Assembly (NCBI GenBank): GCA_037783415.1
Contig: JAZGTN010000059.1
Location: forward strand, 5,022,001 to 5,086,000
Direction of reading: 5' to 3'
Source of the DNA: Leptasterias polaris
Lineage: Eukaryota; Echinodermata; Asteroidea; Forcipulatida; Asteriidae
Length of the DNA: 64,000 bases
In this document: positions 42,801 through 54,800 of the stretch, in pieces
How positions within the stretch are numbered: position 1 is the first letter of the stretch
Layout: the number at the start of each line of letters is the position of its first letter
The notes under the pieces: model-generated
What the model was told of the DNA's origin: nothing
What the model saw: the letters and a program-made list of their open reading frames with translations, nothing else
Databases searched by the model: none
Program-made: the position numbers and the translations under genes

Positions 42801-45800
42801 TAAGGTTTGCAGTAACACCATGTACATGAGTAGGATTTGAAACTTTGCATGGTGGAGATACAATCTAGTAAGGTTTGCAGTAACACATGTACATGCGTAT
42901 GATTTGATACTTTGCATGGTGGAGATGCAATCTAGTAAGGTTTGCAGTAACACCATGTACATGAGTAGGATTTGAAACTTTGCATGGTGGAGATACAATC
43001 TAGTAAGGTTTGCAGTAACACCGTGTGCATGAGTAGGATTTGAAACTTTGCATGGTGGAGATACAATCTAGTAAGGTTTGCAGTAACACATGTACATGCG
43101 TATGATTTGATACTTTGCATGGTGGAGATACAATCTAGTAAGGTTTGCAGTAACACCATGTACATGAGTAGGATTTGAAACTTTGCATGGTGGAGATACA
43201 ATCTAGTAAGGTTTGCAGTAACACATGTACATGCGTATGATTTGATACTTTGCATGGTGGAGATGCAATCTAGTAAGGTTTGCAGTAACACCATGTACAT
43301 GAGTAGGATTTGAAACTTTGCATGGTGGAGATACAATCTAGTAAGGTTTGCAGTAACACCGTGTGCATGAGTAGGATTTGAAACTCTGCATGGTGGAGAT
43401 ACAATCTAGTAAGGTTTGCAGTAACACCATGTACATGAGTAGGATTTGAAACTTTGCATGGTGGAGATACAATCTAGTAAGGTTTGCAGTAACACCATGT
43501 ACATGAGTAGGATTTGAAACTTTGCATGGTGGAGATACAATCTAGTAAGGTTTGCAGTAACACCATGTACATGAGTAGGATTTGAAACTTTGCATGGTGG
43601 AGATACAATCTAGTAAGGTTTGCAGTAACACCATGTACATGAGTAGGATTTGAAACTTTGCAAGGTCGAGATGCAATCTAGTTCGGTTGGCAGTAACACC
43701 ATGTACATGAGTAGGATTTTGAACTTTGCAAGGTCGAGATGCAATCTAGTTTGAGGTAACAACATGCACATGAAAAAACCCAACGGTGGTGTAACAAACT
43801 CGGTATTTCGATCAGTACGCGCTGATCACCTTCAGGAGAAAAGCTGAAGACGACTTTCTGAAGATGATAGAAACTTCGAATTGTTACATAATTGTTTTAT
43901 GTACATGGTGTTATCGTAACCTTCCTAGATTATTTTAGTTTCATTAACAGCACACTTAACAAATATTGTAAATCTCCTTTCCAGTTTAAAGACAATGTAC
44001 AACATTTGTAATTGTCAAAGACCAGTATCCACACTTGATGTGACCCAACATTATATAAAATACCACACCTGTGAAAGTTTAAGCTGAATCGGTCTTCGGA
44101 GTCATGAGAAAACAGTGAAAAAAACCCATTAGGGATATGTTTTCATTGTTTTCAAACTTCGGATTTTATCACCAGTTATAACAGTGATAAAGACTAATTG
44201 TTTTACTCATTCCCTAAAAACTATTAGCATTTCAAGCAAAACTGTTTCAAGGGAAGTTTTCCAATATGACCACTATAACTTATGTGCAAATCTGTGAACA
44301 CCGTTGTATTTTCAATCTAACCAATGTTGTATACAATCACTGTAATGTTTGTTGCTCAGGATGCAAATACCATATCCTTCCTGCATTTTAAATAAAGATT
44401 TGTAACTACGGTGGTTTTTCACTAGATTGACGTCAATTGTGCTTGCCAAATTCTGTGACATTGCTCCAAGTGCTTAAAGGGACACGTTGCCTTGGATTGG
44501 GCGAGTTGGGGCTATGAAAAGCGTTTGAAACCGTTTGTTATGAAATGCATAATTATGGCTAATAAGATGTTTTAAAAGTATAGAATATAATGATCCACAC
44601 AAATAGGTCATGAAATTGCGTGGTTTTCCTTTTACATCGTGAACTAACACGGCCCGCCATTTTGTAGAGCCAAATTTTTGACTCAAAAAAATGGCGGACC
44701 GTGTTAGTTCGCAAAGTAAAAGGAAAACCACGCAATTTCGAGGCATAATATTTGTGTGGATCATTGTATTCTACTTTTAAAACATCTGTCTAACCATATG
44801 CATTTCATAACAAACGGTTTCAAACGCTTTTCAGAGCCCAACGCGCCCAATCCAACCCAACGTGTCCCTTTAATATTGGTGTCAATTTTCATGACCAATT
44901 TTGCCACACGTCTGCCCGAAATAAAATAAAACATTTGAGACGTGGAATTACAAAATGTTTGGTACTAAAATTAATTAGATGGTTGTTTAAGTTTGATTCT
45001 GTGAAGAATGTTGATGTTATTTTTTCCCTCTGTTTATGAATCAAAAACAGTTCTCCAGGTTTGATTGACACACTGGTAATTGATTTTATCTACAGGTGTG
45101 GCGAGTGCGTTAGTAGTGATTGGGATTGTGACTGGTGCGTATTTGACAATACATGCACCCATCAGAGTACCGAGTGTTCAACGGAATACACCATTGTCAT
45201 CGGCCTCAATGTTGGTGATACTATTATATTGTCCGTTATTCAATTTGTTGATAAAGACTCCATGCAGATGAGATTGCCTTTTTGACAAAGTGAAAGTGAT
45301 TTAATTTCCTTCCTTGTGCGTGTTGTGCTGCATTGGGCAAATGCTGCACTTTTAATCCACAAAAGATGCATCAGTGGGTGATGGGGTGCATTCGGACTGA
45401 GAGTATCCTGTCTAAAAATCTCCGAGCCTGAAACAACCCAGATCTGCAGTCCCGTGGGGCCTGACCCATTTCTGGGTCAATAGGTCCCGGAATCAGAGGA
45501 GAGTCAACATGACGCTGAATCCGAGTTAAAATCCCATATGTTGACCACTTTCCAGTTCAGCCTGACCCAGAAATTGATCAGCCCCCTGGGACTCGGAATT
45601 CTGGACCCAGGATTTTTTTTGAGTGAAAGATCGTTTATACCTTCTTCTCCGACCAGGGGAGGGTTACAATGAATTTGAACATCTGATTATCACTTTATGT
45701 GACGGTAAAACAGGGAACATTTACAATCATCACCGCAACTCTCTGATTAAAGGTGCTGTATACGTTTGGTAATTGGAGCCTACTGATTGTGTTAATCCTA

Positions 45801-48800
45801 TATAAATGTAGGTATATACAATAAAAATAACCTGTGAAAATTTCACTTCAAAAGGCGGTCGCATTTTTGAGATATCACCGAAAAACGGAGCAAATATTTC
45901 CACGCAGGAAGAATATTCCCCTTAGGAATACACAGTCTGAGAAGCGTTATGGCCATAAACGCTTCTCAGATTCAAATTTTGGTGAATAAAAAGTGATACA
46001 TTTTTCCATAACCGTATTACTTCGAAGTGGAAAGTTTCTCAAAATTCGTTATAGTACCCAAAGCTGGTGTACTTCTTACCAAGTAAGTTTTTATTGCCAT
46101 TAATTTTCAGAGTCATTACCAAACGTATACAGACCCTTTAAACTATTCGTTGTGAAGTGTTTTAAAAAGTAACAGTGTCGGTTATTACGATTAGACTCAC
46201 AGTAATTTTTTATAATTGTTTTGTTATTATTGCTGCTAGTTCTACTGAATACGACACGTAAAGCAGATTGGAGGAGATTATATCCTAAAGTATTCAAATC
46301 ACCAAATGGGGCATTTTTGTCTTTCAGACTCATTGACGTTTGAGGAAGTATTTTTATAAAAATACAAGAAAAGCACATCAAGAAAAGCCATCTATAGCCA
46401 CTTCCCTGTTAACAGTTTGTTTTCATGGGCGAATTCAAGGTCTTGTCTGCCTTTGTGGTACATCGAACATCCGGTGGTTATAAAGTTGCATTTTAGATTG
46501 ACGCCATTGTTTTTTTGTTTTTGTAATTGGTGTTTTTGTTTTGTAGCGGGGGCGCCATGAAGATAATAATTGTGTCCTTGTTTTTGAGGATCCTCTTCAT
46601 GCTGTCAGAGCTTTAGTCCTCTCTCGTATTGACTATGACTATCTTCTTTTATTTGGTGATACGTCATATGAGTTGGAAAGAGTTTAAATATTACAAAATA
46701 GTGCAGCTCGTTCGGTATGCTACAACCCTTATTGGAGCATATTACCCCATCACCCAGGGAACTTAATTGGATACCGATTAGAGAACGGCTTCATTGTAAA
46801 CTTGCTCTTTTTGTTATAAATCCTAGAACAAAACTTCTCCTAGATATCTTTCCAATTTACTGTCATGTTACACTCATCCACGTTTTCTTCGGTCCACATT
46901 TTGACATCACTCACTTGAATGTTCCCCGTGCGAACAAAGTTCTGTGTTCAGTGTAGCTGGACCAATTATTTGGAACAATCTTCCTCCTGTCTTTTATCGG
47001 CTCATCTCTTTTTTGTGAAGCACATAAGACTCACCTCTATCCATGTTATTTATACTATTATGTGCGCTATTATCTTGACTGAATAGCACCGTATGTATTT
47101 TACTTGTTATGTTATGTTATATTTATGGTGTCTACTTTCAAGAATCCCGCTGGTGGTGCAAACAAAGGACCAGAATTCTGTCCTCAGCTACAACTGCAGG
47201 ATGGGGAGGTACTTGTTCCAGTAGACATTCAAAGAGAAATACCTGTCAATGTCTCCAACTTGCCAGACTCAAACACGGTTTGTTCCTTTTGGTATATTTA
47301 AAGATGTATTGTGTCCGTTAGCTAACCAAGATATGCCTGAGCTTAAGAAGAGCTATAATATTATTGGCAAACAAGAGAGGGAACTGGTCTGGTTTGGTCA
47401 CGTGGTCAGATGAGGGGGGTCTCACAAACACAATCCTGGAGGGTGGAGCAGATGGTACCCAAAGAAGGAAAAGGCAGATGAAAAAGAATGGACAGGTCTT
47501 AATCGGGCACAACTTCTTTGGGCAGCAGAAGACCGAGACAAATGGACGTTGAGTGTGACAATACCATTACAACGTCGCCCCTATACGGCCTTAATGCTAT
47601 GGGGCAGAAAGAAGGGAGGAACGAAGGATTCTGTCCGTAAATGTCGCACAATGGGCTGGCTTTGAAGCCACTCTTTAAATTGTATGTGCAGTAAAATCTT
47701 TTAGAGACAGTTTCCTGTCACTTCTTGATTCTGTATAATTTTAAAGAGTATTTTGGGTGAGGAGACGTCCTTGGGGCAGAGTCAACTGAGGACGTGAGGC
47801 AAGACTCATCGTATGACGATAACTGACATGAGTCAAAACTTATTGTCTGACTTGACACACGGTGTCAAATGTCAACTGCTGGTTATTGACTTGATTTAAA
47901 ACCCCGCAGTGAGGACATTTGTCAGGACATGCTGACTTATTATATTATTTTCATTGTCTTACACATCGTACACACTGGTCAGCTCTGATATACTAAGCTG
48001 GACCATGCCACACGTCCTAGATGGGGTGACAATCAACAGGTGTCAGTGATCTGAAAGTATCCTTTGTGTACACAATTATAAAACTTAATTAAATATGCAA
48101 ACAAATGAGCTCAATTTAACCCAGGCGATACCTGGACATCAACACACTCAGATAAAAATTAAAAAAATCGTCGCAAAAAAATGCAAAACAAACCCTCCTA
48201 TGAAAAAAACTAGTACAACGTCAGGGGTGTTGTAACCAAATAGGTCCCTCGCTGCAGGGTTTTGATGAGGTTTTTGATCATATACGACTTGTCTGACTGG
48301 ACTTGAATCTGACACGAGACAGGACTACTATTTTTTTGACTCGATATCTTGACTCAAACCATAAGACTTCTTTGACAAGCACCATGAAATTGTTATACTC
48401 GAGGCGTGCTATGTGTCGTGGACGAGAGGCCCGCTGCATATTGGACTCGGCTCTGAATCGCAAATTTCAAATCCCAGTCATGACACTTTTGTCCCTGAGT
48501 AAGGCACTCAACCATAATTGCTTCTCTTAACCAAGGTGTAAGATGGGAACCTGAGAGGGCTGAGACAGTAATGTGTTTGGTTAACCCCTTAGCGCTAATT
48601 GAAGCAGCTTGAGGTTAATTAAGTTAGAGGGGGATGCCCGATGAACAGGGATAATAATGTTGTGAAGAGCCTTGATCTAGGTACTAGAGTATGTACGCTA
48701 TATAAAAACAATTAGTATTATCATTTATTAAAACTTATCTGATTTGAGACAATATTCATGTAACTTGAGACCTTTCTTGTTGATAGTCTGACGTTAGACA

Positions 48801-51800
48801 AAACATTTCCGAGCTGAGATAATGCACGAGTGAAACGACCTTTTTCTTTTATAACTCTTAGCTCCTCTGAATTCTTTTTCATGTTAGCTCAACTATGAGT
48901 GTTCCTTGTTGGTTGACAATGTGAAGCAGAGTGTCCAAGCAACTAAAGTATCGAGTGACGTCATCAAATGTAATAGTCTATCGGTAAGTATGAAAAGTTG
49001 ATAATGGTGATAGTTAATAATGCATAATGGACTTGGCAAGCAGATTTTGTTTCGCCTGAAAATGTTAAACTAGATATTGTTTTTGTTTTACCAATACACC
49101 GATCATGGTTTTAAGCACTGAAAGGACCTATACTCAGTACCCTCAAAAACATCAAAACAAAAATAACATTCTATATCCCCCATGCAAATTTAAAATCTAT
49201 TAAAATTAGACAATCTAAACCCACAAATAACAAAACTCTGACCCAGAAGTTCCCAAACGATCATTTTCTTGCATAATGTTTCTCCTTAAAAGTACACGTA
49301 TGATGCAGACGATGTAAATGAGTTTGTAGCGCAACTCTCAATAAGTTGGAACGGTGACAGGGAGTTGGACGATTACTACACATTCAACGGTGAGTGATTT
49401 TTTTTTAAATTTATTGTATAATAAGTGTAATTCTCGCGAGTATTCGGTCGTTGATTCGTTTAAAAAGTCGATTTGGTTTTCTTCATAGTCACAAAGGTGT
49501 CCAAACTTGTTCAATAACGTAACACAGTGCACTGCCTTTTATTTTTTACACTGATTGATACACGAAAAACTGAAGAATGTTAGTGAATCTTTATCATTTT
49601 GATGGAATGCTATAGCAAACCAATTCTGAAAGAAACTTCCCCTTAGCTTTAACAAAAAAAAATCAATTCTGAAGTTTTGCTGAAAGAGGACCTAGTAAAT
49701 AGATTTGATTACTTTTTTTAGGCTATTGGCAGCCATTGATCTTCAGTTCAAAGAACAGATCGAAATGAATACAAACATTCTCAATAGACTTTGGAAGATT
49801 TAATGTTAATACTTTAGCATCCAATAGAGAAACTCAAAGAAAATGTATATTTAATTTTTGCAGTTACACTTTACAAATGCCATGTAGACCGGCAGGATTG
49901 CAGTCGCTGTTTGTCTGTACACACAGCCAGACCGGAACTTAAATGTCGTTGGTGTGGTACCCAGTGTGCGAACGTAGACAACAGAGTGTGCTCTAACAGC
50001 GCTGTAGAACCTGGTGGTCAGTGTCCGGCACCACATCTAGAAAGGGTAACAGGAAGACTTATACCATACCCGGGGTACCCTCCCCCCCCCCCCCCAATGT
50101 TCCAATACTTTAACACACTATCTTCTTCTTGTGAGATGTACCCCCCTAAAATCCTCTAAAGAATGTCTGAGATTCTAAGCATACAATGAAGACACAATAA
50201 GGGGGGTACCACCATGCCCAATATGGAGCACCAAGTGAGATGACTTTGTAGCACTATGTGGCTGCAGACACACATACCAAGTATAACATTTCCATTTCTG
50301 TTTACGTACAGTTCAGATCTTGCACTCATTTTCTTCCAAACAATGCATTTATCTGGTAAGTCTACTGCAATCTACGAGTGCTCCAAAGTATAATAACGGG
50401 GATTACAAATTCCCAATAAACCCTTGCATATGACGTCACAAGCCCAAACAGTCCCTCGATAGCGAGGACACGATAGACCGTGCAAGTCTCACGCGTATTC
50501 AAACATTATTTTTGGACCACTTTGGCCCGGGTAAGTACGTTGCTGTAACGCTAAGGAAACAAACTCGCGCACTTTTAAACGGGTCCAAATGTTCTGACAA
50601 TTTTTTCAACCATCCATAAAAGTAATGACCTTCAAATCTCTGATTTACAGAAATGTTGTGGGTTTACATTTTGTCATGGAGGCTTTGTAATTTCAGGTCG
50701 ATCCTGTATCTGGTCCAATGGAAGGCAATACTGTTATTAAAGTAATTGGAACCAATATCGGTCAGAGATTTCAAGACGTCCGAAGTGTGATGGTTGGTCA
50801 ACAGCCATGCGACCTGACTGGACTTGAAGATCAGTACGTCACTGGTCAAAGGTGATGACCCCTGTTATTTACTGTACAGAGAGTACGACCGTGTCCGAAT
50901 GATCGGCTTTGACTGTGGCTGTGGCTGGATCGCTGAAGCCAATGACTATAGCCGTAGCCAAAGTCTCTTGATACGGACATGGCCTACATTTCAAAATTTA
51001 TGTTGTTTTATCCTAGATTATTGGTTACTACAAACAAACAAAAACTAAATAAAATGAAATAAATGAAAGCTCACAATAAAGTTCCACTCTCCCAAAATAT
51101 ATTGTTCTTCAGAAATAAAAGTCAAAGAAAGTGCCTGAAAGTGCCTAAAAATAGCGTTGCTTGTAAATTATAACCAATCGCCATAATCGAATCAAGCATG
51201 CACAAAATCATAGAAAGAAATCAACTGTTGGTAATTTTCTCACAAAAGTAACTTTCAGTGATATTTTCCAGAGTCTAAAGTTTCCACACGGGGAGAGTAT
51301 AAATTGAAAGAAAACGAAATAGTGAAATACCTTTTGTTTCAACATAGTGTAAGCTGCCTCACAGCTTCAATGAGTTCCGGTAATACAAATGATGTGACCA
51401 TCGCAGTGGCTCGTGTCGATGGGGGTGATGACCTTCAGAGCACGGGGAAGGTGGACTTCATTTACACGGTAAGAATTTATTTGCTTTTCTCTAAGAAAGT
51501 TAAAAATAAATTGTAGCACTTTAGAGACTAACTAAAAATAATATCTGCATGAGCTTTCGTAGCAACAACTACTTTGCTACGAAAGCTCATGCAGATATTA
51601 TTTTTAGTTAGTCATTAAAGTGCTACAATTTATTTTCTTCTTTGCAATTACCTGACTAGTACAGTTTGTGTAGTCATTCCAATGATCTTGAAAAACAAAC
51701 TATTGATTTCAAAAACAATAACAGCACCATATTTGGAAAACCGCTTGGATTACAAATTGTCGAACCTCTGATTTACTTTGGAGACACGCTAGAACAACAC

Positions 51801-54800
51801 TGAACTAAATATGTGTGGGTTTTAAATCCATATTCAAAATATTCAACGCAATCGGGGTCCACAGGAATCAATTAGATGCCTCTATATCATCGTGATAAGT
51901 GATTCGACCTAAAACCACACCCACTCCATGAAGACCGGCCCCAAAATGAAGCTTCGCTTTTTTCCCCCCTTTTTTTCCCTTCTTCACTTTGCGATTTATA
52001 CGAAAGTGTTTAAAGTTCAAATCTTTTATTTAAAACAATAGGCTTATGTCCTGCACAGACTCGAATTCTCATTGAAAATGTCAAGTTCTGACTGACAAAA
52101 CTGGAATTTAGTTTTTAACGTGGGCTGGAGGAGGATAATTCAAAAGAGGGCGCTATCAAAAGAAGTGTACATGGGGGGTGGGGGGGGGGGGGCAGAATCT
52201 CCTGCCACACAGGAACTATTGGAGCCTGAAGTTAGCGCGAATGCGTATGTCGAGTTGACCTACCGACATAATTCTACACTCAGTTTAATGAAGTTTGATT
52301 AGCGATGTATACCCAATCTAGTCTTTCTTCGAATTGTGACAACATTTTACTTTTTGACTTTCTTGATTTTATGGCAGAATCCAATGATCGTAAACTTCCA
52401 TCCGAGAATTGGGCCAGAAGCTGGCGGTACTCGGATAAACATCATCGGCGTGAACATGAACACCGGTACCGATATCAAAGCTATGATTGATACCAATGTG
52501 CCATGTGTGATCATTCGGTAAGATATCAAATAGTAGTTGTTTTTTGGTATCTAGCAGTCGCCTTTGTACGGAGCTCTGGAAGTGCCATCTAACTTACCGA
52601 GCTCTGGAGGAGCCATCCGACTTGTTGAGATTCTGAGATTATTTCAGGATGATGACACCATACACATACGATGACGACATCCCCAGAGAAATTATCTGGG
52701 GATGACGACATTTTGAAAGTAGGATGGATGCTGTCTTCCCAAGATAATTTGTATTGGGTTCTTGGCATTTTCAGGATGTTATCATCTCTACAGAGGAATA
52801 ATCTCTGGAAAACGCCATCCTACTTACAGGATTTCAACAACCTGATATAATTTATCTTGGGATGTCGACACCTTACATATATGATGTCGACATCTGAAGA
52901 TAAAATATATCGGGGAGACAACATCTTACTTTATGATGTCGTCATTCTGAGATAAATCATCTCAGGATGTCGCCATCTTACGTTTATGATGTCATCGTCC
53001 TACAGCAAATTATCTCATCAGGATCTCGACATCTCGGATGGTACCTCCGGAGCTCCGTACCTTTGCACTTTGTACGATTGTTTGATTGGAAGAAACATAC
53101 ATGTGAAAACATGTACAGGTACGGCTACCTCCAAAAGTTTTCAAACAACCGTTAATGAACCGCTCCTTGTAGGTAATTATTTGTAATTTTTGTTTATTTA
53201 AATTACTATACACTTGTTGCTTGATTATTTTTAAACGACATCAGATGGGTCTATTACTCGGTTCACCTAACACAAATGAGACACAGGAATTGATTGTTTT
53301 ATTGGGAAACATGATTAAGGTAGGCCTATTCAAAATGAGCCTGAACTTGTTTATGATATAGGCGTAACGACACGGCTATTCTGTGTACCACTGCTGCCTC
53401 CATGGTGGGTAAGACTGGTCTCATCACTGTTGCATTTGACGGCGCTCTGAGGACGTCAACTGATAATTTTACCTTTCGACCCAATCCGACGGTAACCGAC
53501 ATACAGCCCAGGAAAAGCATCAAGTCGTAAGTTTGTTTTCCAGTAGACTGTGCTATTTGTCTCACCTGCTTTAGGACATACAACAGTCAAGTTAATACAT
53601 GAGCGCCTATTGTTTGTTTGTTTGTTTGTTTTATTTGTCTTCTGCCCATCATCTTTACCACTCATTCCCCATAATTCCAGCTATGTTCCCGACTGTTTGT
53701 GAATGGCACTCTCTCACTTGCACGCCATTCATTATCAATGTTTTACCATATCATTCATTCACCTATTATAAACCTAAAAGGCTTGCTGTGGAGATGACCG
53801 TTTTTCCCCTCGGTTCTACCATAACCACAAACATGACATACATTGAGTTTCTTGTACATGCGTTGGGGGTCCCTTTTAAGGTACCCTCTGTACAATATGT
53901 TCAATTCATGTGCCAACGAAAGCTTGATGGCTAACGAGGGGTAGGAAGGGATGGAGACAAAGGTGAATGGGCAACCTTTGCAAAGCACAAAGCCCTTTTA
54001 GCTGCATGGGGCCTAGGGCCAGCTCAACGCCGCCTAAAAGTGTGAGTTTTGTAAGTTCTTTTTGCTAAATAGTTCAAACATTAATTATTTTTGTATGACA
54101 GCGGTGGACGGGAACTTACGATATCAGGAACTGATTTCGTTGTGAGTACAGCTGCGATTTTTGTCCAACACAAAGACGTAGACGATAATGTGATGGAAAA
54201 CATGTTTGAAGAAGTAAGTGATATATTGATGTCCCCGTTTTCGGCGGCAATTAGTTCAACAGTATCACTTCTACTTCATTGGATTTTTACCTCATGACTT
54301 TTGACAAACGCTTTTTCTAGCCCAAAGCGCCCAATCCGAAGGCAACATGACCCTTTATCCAAACCTCAAGAGACAAATTTCCTTCTGAAATATGTTCAAA
54401 GTTATGAAGACACTCCCAACCAAATCACTTAAAAAAATTACATTGCTGCAATAGAAAAAAGCATGATCTGATTATGCTCAAAATCTCCGACAAAACATTA
54501 ACAGTTCTTAGTTGTTTTCAGTGAAACTGTGCCATCTAATTTAATTAAATTTGCACAGGTTGTTGAACGATGTGTTTATTGAAAACTAGACGATGGGCAT
54601 GAATTTAACCTTTTTTAGAGATCAATTTTTTATTTTTCCTGTTGTCTTAAAAATAGGGCAATTTATTGTTTTTTGTCAATTACGTATTACAATTTGTTTC
54701 GGGTTCATTACTCAAAGTGAACCTGCTGCCTTAGCACAATTCTGATAACAGTTATTTTTGTTTCATACACGACAGTCATGTCAGGCACTAAATGACTCAA

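Noticed and set aside
42729..43336. Minus-strand frames of 89 and 134 residues with repeating [12 protein letters not shown]
   Set aside because: Produced by the 68-bp satellite (three units make 68 codons). No homology, and the frame follows the repeat period.
50834..50844. Extending MET-like exon 13 to the GTCAAA donor at 50845
   Set aside because: It would exit in phase 1 and cannot join exon 14 without a stop. The GTACGT donor gives a proper IPT strand.
53001..53186. Extra MET-like exon with cysteine-containing open frame near 53.0-53.2 kb
   Set aside because: The frame overlaps the end of a foldback element (GGAGCTCCGTAC), and exons 15 and 16 join in phase without it.
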